Positions 1-14,389 of a stretch of DNA of 64,000 bases are shown piece by piece (position 1 is the stretch's first letter; every line of letters starts with the position of its first letter). The notes beneath the pieces are model-generated. The model saw nothing but the letters and a program-made list of their open reading frames with translations, did not search any database and was not told the origin of the DNA. Both the position numbers and the translations under genes were made by a program. The stretch is from Leptasterias polaris (Eukaryota > Echinodermata > Asteroidea > Forcipulatida > Asteriidae), in contig JAZGTN010000025.1 of NCBI GenBank assembly GCA_037783415.1, positions 5,563,501 through 5,627,500 on the forward strand. The letters are read 5' to 3'.

Positions 1-2470
<2,470 letters not shown>

Positions 2471-3435
2471 TTGTAATTTTTTTTGAGTACCACATTAGCG
2501 CGACGGCATTAAAACCAGAAGCCCGTGCACGGCGGCAAATCCAGAAGCCCAATCAGAAAAACTAAATAACCAGTTCGACTGTTGGCACTGTATGTTCCAA
2601 TTGCCTAGATCATAGATGCTAAACTCAAGTGGCAAAAAGTTTTGTAAAAAAAAAAATTAAAAAAATTAAATAATTTTTTTTGACTGATTTCTATTCCAAT
2701 AACATATATTAATTTCTATGAAAAGCACTGTTGAACAATGTTCCTAAATTCTTAGTAACTTACTCTAACTCGGCATGCAAGTAACTTGACGACAATAATA
2801 ATGCGAAAGGTTCCACTCTTTTCTTTGGTTGCCCAGTAAACGGACAAACGAAAGCCTACCGTAGAATTTTCCAGTTCCACTTCAATTCATCATTTATTTC
2901 TCTTATAAAAAGATCACAGGCCATTAAATTCCCATTATTCTCCCCTAATGGAAGTAAGACTAACAGAAACGATGTATAAATCTGACACTTCGATAGGCGT
3001 CCATGCCGAACACGTGCGTTGTGTGCATGTACATCCATGCATACAGCCATACAATGTACTATACCAGATTGACCGAAACTGGATTGCGCCATTCCCACCC
3101 CCTTTGTTACGCTTTGGTTTATTAGTTTTCCAGCGGGAGTAAGAATTTAAAATATAGTTCTAGGCACAACCTCTTTTTTATCGAAGTGCATAATAATCAC
3201 TCAGATGCAGGGTGTCTTTGTTCGGTTGTTTTTGCACTTGGGGTCGAACGAATGACAGTTGAATAAATTGAAAACAAAATTGTCCGTTCGTGCTGCAGTT
3301 TTTAACACACGCGATTTAGATTTTGCGTCTTTTGCGTACTTTCTGCATATTTCGTACCGCCGTACTCAGATGTGAAAATGCGTGCATGGTACGCAAAATG
3401 CGTACAGGTTGGCAGGTCTGCACTTCTTGAAAAAG

Positions 3436-3552
3436 ATAACATTTGAGCAGTTTCTTGAAAATATGAATAGTCTGAGCATCCTTGATGTGATTGGGAAAAG
3501 TGTTCCATTCTTTTGGCCCATAGCAGGAGAGTGAGCCATCTGCAAATGACAC
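3436..3552 (-). mobile_element. LINE (CR1/Rex-like) ORF2 C-terminal fragment
   Basis: The minus-strand frame reads SFADGSLSCYGPKEWNTFPN then HIKDAQTIHIFKKLLKCYLF. This is the conserved end of CR1/Rex-type LINE ORF2 (xFSxxAPxxWNxLPxxI...xFKxxLKxxLF). Only this end is kept; flanking frames are broken. It is a 5'-truncated relic. Confidence 0.6.
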
Positions 3553-3811
3553 AGCAACATTTATGCAGTGTTTTAAAGGTTATTTTTTACAAACTGTTGG
3601 CGAAAAATGGGAGAAAATCAGGGCCAACTAGGCAAACAATGTGAATATTGGCTAACACCATAAGCGTGGTTCAAAAGCAAAACAATTATTTAAAGCAATT
3701 TGGCAATTTTTGTGTTTATATTAAAAACAATCACTGTTTCTCTATAGTGCTGTAGGTCGCTTTTGCTTTCACAGTTTAGGTGAATGATAAACTGCATGTT
3801 TGAGTTTTTTG

Positions 3812-4010
3812 TAGCGTGTCATGGCCGAGCGGTTTAGTGAATCACATTAAAGTTCTGTTGGTTAAGTTATCAGGTTGCGGGTTCGACTTCTGGTCATGAC
3901 ACTTGTGCCCTTGAGCAAGATGCTTTTAAATACTGTAATTGCTTCTCTTCACCCAGGGATACAAATGGGTACCTGCAATGAAGAATCAATGTTTTTTTTA
4001 TCACATGCGT
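3812..4010 (+). mobile_element. tRNA-derived SINE, family 1
   Basis: tRNA-like head with A box tggccgagcgg and B box ggttcgactt, then the family body (cacttgtgcccttgagcaag...). Not a working tRNA: the cloverleaf is broken and it runs on into SINE body. Confidence 0.7.
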
Positions 4011-4197
4011 AGTTGTGTAAAAAATATATAATTTTTTTACTCTAAATTTTGTTTCTGAAACGGACAGTTACACGTGTAACCGACCATATCAGAAACGGTT
4101 ACAGGTTGTTTACAAAAACAAGCATATTAAACGCACATGCTTTTAAACAAGTTATGACATAAAAAAAGAAGATTAATTCCATCATTTTCAATATATC

Positions 4198-4648
4198 ATT
4201 AACCCTAACTCCCAAAGCGTTTTTACTAGAATCCACCCCTAACCCAACAAATTCCAACAGCTTATACTACCATGAGATGGGAACTGTGCCCAATCTTAGG
4301 GGGACGATACACAACCTAACAAACTCCAACAGGCCTTTTTTGTTTGATTTTGTTGGAGTGTGTACACTTGGCATGTGCAAAAATTTGATCAGTGAAATCA
4401 CACAGTACCCAACATAACATAATCCAACAACTATCTCATTAGACCATGGAGGAAAGAGCAATGCCAGACATGTACATTTCACACATCCACCATACCCACT
4501 CAATCAAATTCCAACACCATTACTTGTCAGCAAGGATACACAATCCCACAGAATCAAACACCCAATCCTAACTTCACTGTACTTAACCTAACAAAATTAA
4601 ACACTTTGCCCTGTTTGAATTTGTAGGGTATGGGAGGGTTAGGGTTAA
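4198..4648. mobile_element. Inverted-repeat element with TTAACCCTAAC ends
   Basis: ttaaccctaactcccaa at the left and tgggagggttagggttaa at the right. The inside has repeated aatccaacaa / caaattccaac motifs. It adjoins the first exon of the 4747-4887 gene. Ends resemble telomere repeat by chance. Confidence 0.45.
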
Positions 4649-4746
4649 TCATTATCAAATTTTTTGATATGATTAAAAAAGTGATATCGGCGAAATCAAA
4701 TACAAAATAGTATCAAGTATTCGAGTACAAACCAACTACTGCTTAC

Positions 4747-4887
4747 CTCCTGTGTGATTTCTGAGAGTGCCTGATCCTCTGCTTTGTAAGCTCTGTTGGT
4801 AGTCCGCTTTCGTCCACTGACCCCAGGACTGACCCCTTGACTGAGGGCAGTCTGGCTGCTGCCTCCATTGGTCGTTGCAGTACTCAT
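4747..4887 (-). CDS. Candidate first coding exon of an unrecognised protein
   Basis: 47 codons from an ATG with A at -3 to a good donor (GAG|gtaagc), ending in phase 0. The peptide begins MSTATTNGGSSQTALS, continues with a Ser/Gly/Val stretch and the basic motif GRKRTTNRAYK, then an acidic helix-like end AEDQALSEITQE. The low-complexity start followed by a basic, helix-prone segment is typical of a disordered N-terminus of an intracellular protein. I do not recognise the family. The frame stays open upstream to 4941, so an earlier Met is possible. The next exon must lie at lower coordinates; I found no convincing one in 1-4700, so the gene probably runs off the left edge. Confidence 0.5.
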
Positions 4888-7637
4888 TGTGGTTCCGAAT
4901 AAATTAGCACCTGTGTTTACTACATATAAAATGTTCAGCAACTCAAGTTTTTGGGGAGTCTCTAGAGTTTGGGAATCGTACTGAAGTCAAGATTGAAACT
5001 GGTGTTCTGTCAACTTGTTGTAAAGAATGAGTGTTGATGAATAAGATGACTCGCTCTGAATCATTCTACCTACGATGGTTCCATATCTGTGTTGAGAGGA
5101 ATAGAAAGCATTTTGTCAAATAACGGTAATGTTTGACCGCATGAGGGCACTATCAACAACCAGGAATGTGATAGGCTGTTGAAAAAAACTGAGCGCAAAG
5201 CGCGAAAGATTGTGAGCTCGAAAGCTTCGAGCGCGAAGCCCACATAGGCCTAGATACATTTATCTTCGGTTTTAAAAGCCCTACCCTGCAATCTGGGGGC
5301 GTTCTATAAGGTTTGATCTTTAGTAAAAAAATAATAAATACAATTGTTATCTATTTATTTTAATTTTAGTTTATTTTTTGGGTGGGAAGGCAAAAATAAA
5401 AAATTATTTCCGGGAAAAAACCAGAAAAATCGATCATCATGAAAAACGCAATGCTGGTGGTACACACTAACCAATGGTTTGTGTTTTTATATGCAAGCAG
5501 CCACTTCCATTAAAAACATAAATTGTTGATTATCGTAGACCAGCGTTGCGCGCAGTACACAATTGATTACCAGTCCAGTGGACGAACTACTAATGTTACG
5601 ACTACGTAAAGGGCAATAAGTTTTTAATATGATTTTGTTACCAACCTAAATCATACATGTAGATGCCACAAGTAGGTTTGTGGAGCTGATACTGATAGCG
5701 GAATATTGTATTTTTTGTATCATTCATTCATTCAGTTGTTCATTCATCAATGGTTCATTTAAAAGAAAATTTACAATACAAATTGCGGCATCAGCTGCAT
5801 CCCAAGTAAATTTACAATAAAAACTTTAAAAGTATTTAAAACAATGTACAAAAAGAACACAGACTATCTCACTGTCTATATCTCATCATATCTGATACTT
5901 TGAATGTTGATAGGGCCTAATTTTGGTTCCGAAGTTAATGATAGCGGAACAAACCTATAGTCTAGTTGTTCTAGGAACAGGGAGTATCATACCATTGAAT
6001 AAAATGATCTGTTATGTGCCGTAATTTACCAAAGTTTTTGATTTGTTGTTGTTGAGGGTTTATTTAAATGATTTTTGGGTGTATTAGGATTTTGCTCCAT
6101 CACGCAATGCCAATCAAATTAGTGCAGAAATTATAAATTTACAAATACATTCATTGCTAATGTTTACCAGTTGTGGATGGATGTACAAAAGAAACTACGA
6201 ATCAGCTATAAATATGATTCTATCATAAAATAAAAATATGACAAAATGAAATTTCACAAAATTCATCACACGTTCAGCCTTGTCTGGATTCTGACTCTAC
6301 TGCTACCCCATTTAATAACACGACAAATGCAAAGGTTTGGACACGGAACCAGATTAAAATTACAACTGCGAAAGAAGCACTTCACTTTTTAATACGAAAT
6401 AGAAAATAACACTATATTAATAAATTCCAAACCTTTTATTGTAATCTATTGAGTCAAGATAGCTGTGACGGAACCGATGTGACCAAATAAAGACACTTGG
6501 TGAAGTTACCGTCTTCTTTCTGAAAGATATTGCTGCATTCCGAAGTCTTGTGTTTTTTCGCACCGTACAAAATCTTTCCTGTTTTGATATCGTCGGTACG
6601 TTGAGTTAACACACACTGCTGGTAACCACAAAAACTTCACTTGACACTACGTCTGTCACGGAGGACCGGGTACCGGCGAAAGAAAGTGGGTCAAAACAAT
6701 ATCCCGGATGTAGTGTTTTGTTCACAGAGAACAAGTAGTTGATGTCAACCCTTCTGGGGGGATGATCTGAAAGAGGGCGCCCTACTGTTTTGTAGTGAAG
6801 TTTTTTGTCAGCCAGTGAGTTAAGCTGCTCATAACCGCGATGTGCTTACTTCCTTCCTGGTTGAACATCCTTGAGACTGTGTGGTGTGTGATGGAGAAGT
6901 CGGCTATGTCAACCACAGTTTTTTGACGGTTTTCCACTCAATTCTTTAGCAACTTTGTGGCCAGTTAATCATCAGTATTTTGTGGATAACAGGTCTGTCG
7001 CTACTTAGTCAGCAAGAAAAATGCAGAGTTTATGACATTCGTCTTGCCCGCAAAAGATACATATATTTAAGTTCTTTATAAACTTGAAAAGTCAGTTTCA
7101 GTTCTTTTCCAGCTTACCCCAACCGTTTACGGTCTACAAGTTTCTGGTAATTTTTCCTCATTCGTGACAACCATCTTATTGAGAAGCAGTCCGCCCACTG
7201 AATGAACTATATTAAACTCATGATAACTGCATGTGATGTATGACGTAAGATCCTCAAACCTACTTCTCTACCAAGATTGGATACCGCGATTAGTTTCAAC
7301 ATCTTTTACTTTCTCTCCCTACAACTATTCAGTAGTTTGTGAAGGACATTATACAACAACCGGTTAATTTGCACTCCTGCAAAGTTGTCACAAATTAGTG
7401 GTGCAACTAGTGGCCGACGTCGATTGTCTAGAATTTCAGCCTTCGTGGCTTGTTTACGTTTTTTCTCTCCACAACCTGGCATAATAGTTAATACCACCTC
7501 ACTAAGGTTCCACGCGTGCATGCCTTGAACCCGGTCGCCTGTGCAGTAAGGTAATGCTACCGCTGTGACTTTTGGAAATATTGAATTGTTTTACTACAGT
7601 ACACTTGTGACGACAATACGGTTACAACGCGACTAGG
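4888..7637. other. Intergenic, probably divergent promoter region
   Basis: Separates two divergent starts (4887 minus, 7638 plus). It holds a short palindromic block of gcgcgaagc motifs (5187-5240) and otherwise no recognisable repeat or gene. A 71-codon minus frame at 7306-7521 is not supported. Confidence 0.4.
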
Positions 7638-7704
7638 ATGGGGCACTTGCAGGTTGTGGTGATGATTTTGGTGTTCGGTCATTTCAGGACAGACTTTTTG
7701 AATG
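7638..7704 (+). pseudogene. YWTD (LDL-receptor class B) gene, exon 1: signal peptide
   Basis: ATG followed by HLQVVVMILVFGHF-type hydrophobic residues: a 22-codon signal peptide plus 1 nt, ending at a strong donor (gtaagt). Joined to 8547-8801 the frame continues without a break (split codon GTT, Val), which supports both exons. This exon is intact by itself; it is grouped as a pseudogene because of the third exon. Confidence 0.6.
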
Positions 7705-8052
7705 GTAAGTTGTTGCTACATGCAGTTTTTGGTAGCATTATTTCCATGCTCATTAGAAACTTTACTGACATAAACAAAATTATTCCTGCCATGCAGTACA
7801 CGAGGGCATGATATTGGATCTCATTGGGTAAAATGGGTCTGGCCCAGTGGAAACTCGAATCTAGGTAAATTCTGACCCAAAAGTTTTGGAGTTGACCATT
7901 CACACACAAAAAAATAAATACAAAAATGCACTGGTGCTTTTATCGTTCAAAACAACAAACTGCAGGCTGTGCTTTTATCATTCAAAACAACATGTGGATG
8001 ATAGATTGGTAAAGACGGCAGGTGAATCAAAAGAACCACCATAATTTATAAT

Positions 8053-8290
8053 CTAAAAGCCCCTGGGTCAAAAGTGACCCGGATGTAAGGGTCCCGTGGG
8101 GCCTGAACCACTTCCGGGTCTTATGACCCGCGATCCGGTATTTGTGTCCAGAATAACCTAAACGATTCAAACTGACGCAGAATCAAGGTCAAAATCTCAT
8201 TTGTGACTAGTTTCCGGGTCAGCCTGGCCTTGAAAGGGTCAGGCCCATGTGACCCGGTATCTTGGACAATTCTGACTCTGGAGTCGTTTT
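8053..8290. mobile_element. GGGTC-palindrome element
   Basis: aaaagcccctgggtcaaaag near the left end and tctgactctggagtcgtttt at the right end. Internal motif aactgacgcagaatcaaggtc is shared with the copies at 49117 and 55895. It lies in intron 1 of the YWTD gene. Confidence 0.5.
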
Positions 8291-8546
8291 GTTCCGGTAA
8301 AGATACCTCTACCCTGTATTGCCTCTAACCCTAAAACCTCTAACCCGATTTTTTATCATAGTAATTATGGGTTATTCCTTATATCTGGCTGGCCGGGTTT
8401 TTGATTTTTGATTGTCTTTGTAATACTTAATGTTTGGCTTTGTAAGCATGTCATTTTTAGTGTTACCTTGTGATGCTACCAACCATGTTTTGTGTTAGCA
8501 GTAAATAAATAAATATTGTTGTTCATAATAATTATTCACTGTGCAG

Positions 8547-8801
8547 TTGCTGCTGATGTAAACATAATAGAGGCGAGAGAGACTCAAATCTGCTCATATG
8601 CAGTAAACGAAAGCATGATGTTGGAGAGCAACCCGAACTGCTTCATCTCAGGATTACAGTTTGTGGTTGCCATTGCAACGGATGTAAGACAACAGTTGTT
8701 GTTTTATAAGGACGCTTACGAAGGGAAGATTTTCCGGGTCAGTCTTGCCCCAGGATCGCAGCCGGTGAGAACTGTACTGTATGGTTTGGGAAGTGTTGAA
8801 G
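8547..8801 (+). pseudogene. YWTD (LDL-receptor class B) gene, exon 2: first propeller blade
   Basis: 255 nt, acceptor gtgcag, donor gtaaga. After about 45 residues with two cysteines it reads AIATDVRQQLLFYKDAYEGK, then IFRVSL and GLGSVEG. This is the LDL-receptor class B pattern: (A/V)xDxxxxxLFWxDxxxxxIxRxxL...GLxxxEGLAVDW. Known: such blades form six-bladed propellers in extracellular receptors such as LDLR, LRP and Ros. The exon directly follows the signal peptide, with no LDL-A repeats between, as in the LRP5/6 layout. It is an open frame; the defect lies in the next exon. Confidence 0.65.
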
Positions 8802-10118
8802 GTAAGAACAGGTGTTTGTAGTTCAACTCACTGAATAAATACCACACTTGGCACCAGAAAGAAGGACGTAATGTTTAGACCTCTTGGAAACGCAAAGAAC
8901 AACATGTTGTCCAAGGAGCAAGAAGTAAGCAATAACTAGTGAAAAAAACAAAAAAAACAAGAATGTATAAAAAAGTACAAACTAATTAATAAATAATAAA
9001 TACAAATAAAATATTTGCTGCTACAAAGCTGAAGTCATGTTTTTTTTTTTTTTTTCGGATTGTAATTTTTCTGATATATATAAATGTTTAATTGGCAGAA
9101 AAACACTCGGTTTTCGAGAGAGAAAGAGTTTGCACACTAACTGCACCTTTTTGTGGGGAACACTTACGCCCTTCTGGATGGCACACGACGTCCAAGTTTT
9201 ATACAAAAGTACACCGACCTTTGTTCAATAACGCTTGTCGAGTTTTATAATGCCACTCATGTGATGTGGCAAAGTGGAACAATCTTAGAGTTTTAAATCC
9301 TTGTTAAAAATCCTTGTTGAAAATAATGTGGACTCGTCCGTACGGAGCTTCTAAAGGGAAAGATAAAGAAAATTAACATTTCAGAGGTTGGGGAAAACCG
9401 GGGAAGATATTTCGATCCCGCGAAATAACATTTTGTGTCATCGAAATTTAATTTCACAAATATTATTTCGAGGGAACGCAATGATTTTGTTTGAAATAAT
9501 ATAATCGTGGGAACGAATGACTAATATTTCGAGACTGAGATATTTATCTCGAAGGAAACAAGTACTTCAAGGTTCAGAGTTATTTCGAGGTAACGAAATA
9601 ATTTCAACTATTGAAACTTACCCGTCTTGGGGTAAAACTCTTGGTGGCGCTGATAGACCGCGCAATCTCGCACGTATTCTAACATGTTTGCACCACTTTG
9701 GTCCTATGTTAGACTTTATGGACAAGTTGTTAAATGTCTGTCGCAATGATAGCGGAACGGCACGAGAGGGCTGCTCTGCGCGAGATTACTGCTATCGAGA
9801 TTGGTCACGAATAGTGGGCAGCCAGCAACTTCGCGCAAGAGCAGTGATCTCGCGAGAGCAGTCTTTGCTACCACCACGCGACTCGACAATCACCGCGCGC
9901 GACAAACATTAACGACTTGTACACAAGTCTAGTCCTACGTACATGTACATTGTTTAACTCGTAAAGGAAACGAACTCTCGCACTTTAACGGGTCCTATGT
10001 TTGAATACGCGCGAGACCTGCACAGTCTTTTTGGAGTCTTGTTCTCAAGAAGTCTTAAATACCTCCAAAACAATGATTGAGTGACTCCTTTAAAACTGTA
10101 TTTCTTCTCTCTCTTGAG

Positions 10119-10279
10119 GTATTATATTGCGGTTGACTGGCTGGCGCTGAATCTCTTCATGGACCGATTACAGCTTGAATCACATTTTGTGTGTCTCGTT
10201 ATGACGGCACGGATCGCAAGATTTTCATTGATGACGACGTGCTAAACCTCAGGGGGATCGTTGTTCATCAGTTTGAAGG
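10119..10279 (+). pseudogene. YWTD gene, exon 3: second blade, broken by frame changes
   Basis: A strong pyrimidine tract and AG (ctctcttgag) precede, and donor gtgagg follows. IAVDWLALNLF reads in one frame, WTDYSLNHI in a second, and SRYDGTDRKIFIDDDVLNLR in a third. Together these are exactly the expected second blade after GLGSVEG. The exon is 161 nt, whereas the flanking phases (1 in, 2 out) need a length of 3n+1. So the coding sense is clear but the frame is not kept. Either this is a pseudogene or the assembly has several indels here. I found no further blades (LFWTDWG and so on) downstream. Confidence 0.6.
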
Positions 10280-10324
10280 GTGAGGACAGCGATAAGATGA
10301 TTTTTATGGGCGTAGTGGAATCTT

Positions 10325-10560
10325 TCCTCTCCTTCCACCTCCAAGACCCCGGTCCGAATCCCACCGGGGGCACTATGTGTATTGGTACTCCTAGAACTAT
10401 GAGGTTCGATCCGCTTGAACGTGGAGACGATAGCGGACCGAACCTCATAATATAGTTCTAGGAGTAGTGTATTGGGTTCAGTCCCTGAGATGATTGCTTG
10501 TTTTTCCCTCGAATTATTCTCAGGGGTTTTCCTCCCACACTTAAAACGGAAACAATGTAG
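10325..10560 (+). mobile_element. SINE family 3, carrying an 81-bp insertion
   Basis: Motifs tccttccacctccaagaccc, ggtccgaatcccaccgggg and gttcagtccctgagatg match, in reverse complement, the copy at 41545-41665. The copy here is split at the base after gtgtattgg by the element 10386-10466. Confidence 0.6.
10377..10475. mobile_element. 81-bp MITE with 9-bp target site duplication
   Basis: Element 10386-10466 has perfect 15-bp ends, tactcctagaactat and its reverse complement, and inner arms gaggttcg / cgaacctc. It is flanked by direct repeats gtgtattgg (10377-10385, 10467-10475). A 9-bp duplication fits Mutator-type transposition. Confidence 0.75.
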
Positions 10561-10725
10561 CTCTGGCCTTTCTCGGCCCTGTATCTAAATGTGGCTCGGT
10601 CCTAAATGTATCCCAGCCTTGTACTTAAATGTACTCCGGGCCTAAATAATTCCCAACCCTGTAGCTAAATGTAGCAGGGACTAAAAATGTACCCCAACCC
10701 TGTACCTAAATGTACCATGGGTCTG
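10560..10725. repeat. Degenerate tandem repeat, 'cctgtacctaaatgta' type
   Basis: Four or five units of about 40 bp built on ccctgtayctaaatgta. The same motif set appears, more diverged, at 15285-15605 (cttgtacctaaatctag, ttactaaatgtaacccca). Confidence 0.6.
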
Positions 10726-11421
10726 TATGTGTTACAACCCACAACTACGCCACTACAATTAGTTGAGCTACACTTAGGTTCGGGTAGGCATATGAACAGG
10801 GCATGGGTTACACTTAGACCCCGGGCTTCATTTGGATACAGGATTCGGGATACAAGTTCGGTTCAACCTACAACTAGGACCAAATGTTTGGCCTCACACC
10901 TTTGTCTTAACCCTTCCTTCGTCGTTTGTTTTTAATACTTTATCAAAATCTCAAATGGATGTACCTTCCTAACTTCCATGATTGATTAAAGGCACTCCTT
11001 TTAAAATCTAGCATAAAATTATTCATTTGAACGTCTCAAGAGTAAATCGAGACGAAACAATCGAGCAATAACAAACACAAAGGCAATTCTCTTTGTTCTC
11101 ATTATTTTTTCTATAAATCATTTAATTTTATACTTTATGTACATTTGATTATCATTGTACTTTTAAGTTTTTAATTTTACAGAATGAATTGTACTTTTTT
11201 ACATTGTAGGTGATCGATTTCGAATAAATGGAACTTTCTAGCTGTTTTATATTAAAATACATTGTATGTACAAGCTTATGCAACTGACATCAATAGTACA
11301 ACAGTGCTTTCTTACAGCTAGCATAAACGTAGCAGCAATTAAGTAATTTGGATTTAGTTGAATTTCGTTTTCCAAACACACTCCCATGAGCCTATATATT
11401 ACATGGTTCATTCCCAAACAC

Positions 11422-11651
11422 CTTGTTTTATATGAGTCAAAATCATAAAAAACTTACTTTGTAATCCGACCCGTATACAAGCAAGTAGTGTAGATAAATA
11501 AGATACAAAATCAATCATTTTGATGTTAGGTTGATACTTGTTTTATATGAGTCAAAATCATAAAAAACTGACTTTGTAATCCGACCCGTATACAAGCAAG
11601 TAGTGTAGATAAATAAGATACAAAATCAATCATTTTGATGTTAGGTTGATA
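11422..11651. repeat. 115-bp tandem duplication
   Basis: The unit starting cttgttttatatgagtcaaa (11422) recurs at 11537 with a single mismatch (aacttac / aactgac). Near identity means a recent event. Confidence 0.85.
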
Positions 11652-11999
11652 CTCCATACAAGAATGACCTTAAACGCCATGACGTCATACCTTATAGGGA
11701 CACAATGCCTTCAGATTTGGGGCTTATGGGCTTTAGGCTATAAAAGCGTGTTATGAAATGAATATGGTTAGAAAGCTGTTTTAAAAGTAGAATATAATGA
11801 TGTTCACACAAGCATCCCGCGAAATGTGTGGCTTTCCTTTTACTTCGTGAACTAGCACGGTCCTCCAATTTGTGGAGTCAACTTAATGTGGTACAAAATC
11901 AACATGACAAATAAAAACAGGTAATTCCACTCTAGAAGAGTTGGGACAGGTTGTAGTTACAACTACAGATGTGTCTGTAGGGTTTGTAGATGCAACTGT

Positions 12000-12248
12000 G
12001 ACACAACAACAGAAGCAACAACAACAAAAGCAGGAGCAACAACAACAAGAACAAACGACGACGACGACGGCGACAACAACAACAACCAGGTGAGGTTTGC
12101 ATTAAAACCATGTGTAAATCTCTTTTTGAGACAACAACAGCATGAGCTGCCGCAGCAGCAACAACAACGTTACAACGTTACAGCAACAACAACAACAACG
12201 CTACAACGTTACAGCAACAAACGACGACTAAGACGACGACGGCGACAA

Positions 12249-12284
<36 letters not shown>

Positions 12285-12290
12285 GGATAA
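12000..12290. repeat. CAA/ACG trinucleotide tract
   Basis: Alternating caacaa, gacgacgac and acaacgttac blocks. Frames across it give poly-Gln or poly-Cys and are not genes. A similar shorter tract is at 54160-54245. Confidence 0.85.
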
Positions 12291-12299
12291 GTCGACATC

Positions 12300-13980
12300 C
12301 TAGTGTCATCAAGTTGACCCACTGAGGAAATTCTATCACTCGTCGACACTATAGCTTCAGTAAAAAGTCGTTTAAACGAGGTATATAATATCCGGATAAG
12401 TGGATGGCAACTGTGGAGCACCGTACTATTGTTTCCAAACATGGACCGCCATGATTTTGTGCTAGCGGCTATACAAGTGGTCAATAAATACAATCAAGTT
12501 TGGAACATTATTATGCCAAAAACGAAAGGTGGACACACATAAATATAAGGAATGGTCTCAGTAATTAAGTGTTAACTACCCACGTCTGTTTAATAATTAA
12601 GTTTATTTGTTTGTGTGTACATTTGGAGTTAATTACAGCGACAAGTAAGAGTAAATCTCCCATTGTTCGGACAATTTTTTTGTTATTGCTAATTTTTGCA
12701 ACGTCCCCATTGGTTTTGTACAGGGAAACAAAGCGAGGAATCCCTCAGTACATCATTTCTCGGATCCCTTTGGTTAAAGTCCTCGGTTTGATTGCCTGTA
12801 AATGCCCGTGCACACACTGCTCTGTGTTGCAGTCACTCTGTGGACATTCCTTTGTTCAAATCCACATAGTGTTTCAAGTCCCTACATTATGTGGACCCGT
12901 TTTGTTCTCAGGTTCACACTTCGTATGTAGCGTTAAAACACAATGATATTCTCATGAAATAACAGGTCGTATGGTAGCCTGTGTAGTAGTGCAATCATAC
13001 ACAACCCTAGCAGCGAAATGGTGCAAAGTTCAATTCTCTGGAAATGGGTGAGGCTGTACGGGACCCAGATCTTTGTCAATTCTGAGGGGAAGTTGTAGAG
13101 TGCAATATGAGGTGATCTTAAGCACAAATTTAAACTTGATGTAATATAACAGCTCATTATAGCAGATAAAACTATTTTACAGTTTAAGATTCGTGAACAT
13201 CAAGTGACACAACAGTTTAAGTAAGTTAAACAGTGAGGCAACATGCGACAGCGTTTTACATAACAGTTTCAAACGTACCACTCCAACACTGTGTAGACAT
13301 TGACTCAGCAAAGCGATGTACTAAAATTGATCTCGCTGTACTAAACCAATATCACAATCTACTGTACAATTAAAAAGACCTAAGATTCATACTTGTTCTC
13401 TTTGAGAACGGTTCGATTGTACACAGCTGTCTCAATAAAATGTCCGATAAATCTATGAAATGTTGGAAGAAAGTTTAAAGATTAATTTCAGTTCGTAATA
13501 TTATTTCATTATAAAATTACTCCATGGCTTTGTTTAACTGCATTTGTTAATTTTAATCTAAAGCCATTACTTTTTCTCTTAAAACTTTATAGCAATTAGA
13601 AGAACAGGATAGAATGAGGCTCAATAACGACCCATTTCACGTGACGTCATCGCGTCAAAACTTTAGTTACGCTATTTTGGGAAACAAATTTCTTGTGTAT
13701 CAGTTGTAGCTGTAGCAGTCGCTGAAGGTTTTCCTAACGGCAGAGTTCAATTAATAACAAATTTTAACACAGTGAAATACAGCTGAAGTCCAGGCTGCAT
13801 TTCAAGTGTGAATTCAACACTATAGTTTTAAGTATGCCAGGAGTAAATGAGGGTTTAACATTAAAACAACACTTAAGAACATTAACAAGAAACAAAGCAC
13901 ATAATGACATTATTTTTTACATATTTTTTGTTTTTACAACTTCTTTAGTTTGTGTTAACCAAACATTTATTCTGATTAGT
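12300..13980. other. No gene seen
   Basis: Frames at 12569-12946 and 12933-13157 have no splice context or motif. No further YWTD exon was found here. Confidence 0.45.
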
Positions 13981-13984
13981 ACTG

Positions 13985-14159
13985 CACTGCAAAAACTGGG
14001 GTGTTAAAATAATTTAAAAAAAATAACACTAATTTTTGCCAACACAATTACATTGGTGTTATTTTAACACCCCGTGGTGTTTATTTTGATTTTCTCTTGG
14101 GTATCTATATGTGACAACACTCATTATGTCATTTTTAACATTCCAGTTTTTGCAGTGTG
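13985..14159. mobile_element. MITE, ACACTGCAAAAACT family, copy 1
   Basis: cactgcaaaaactggggtgt at the left and cattccagtttttgcagtgt at the right are inverted. The internal ggtgttattttaacacc is itself palindromic. Other copies: 14512, 15672, 28189, 58902. Confidence 0.65.
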
Positions 14160-14389
14160 TTCATACAAAAGGGTAATGTGACCCTCACATCAAGCCCGAG
14201 TTAAATTATTTAAACAGCATTAACAGAAGTAGGCCCTACACAGCGGTTTCTATTATATTGTTAGTGTCAAGGAATTAAAATGTTTTGTACAGTTTATTTA
14301 CATTACCTAAGCTTTCATCGGGGCTGCGACCAGCGCTTAAACTCACCGTAGGGTATAGCTATTCATGCATGTGGTTCCCCATTTTAAAA

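Noticed and set aside
4198..4648. Internal telomere repeat
   Set aside because: ccctaa words occur only at the tips of an inverted-repeat element, not as a tandem array.
7306..7521. 71-codon minus-strand frame GCGEKKRKQATKAEILDNRR
   Set aside because: It has a protein-like basic stretch but no start or splice context and no family match I can name.
12090..12493. Poly-Gln and poly-Cys frames
   Set aside because: Both come from a CAA/ACG trinucleotide tract.
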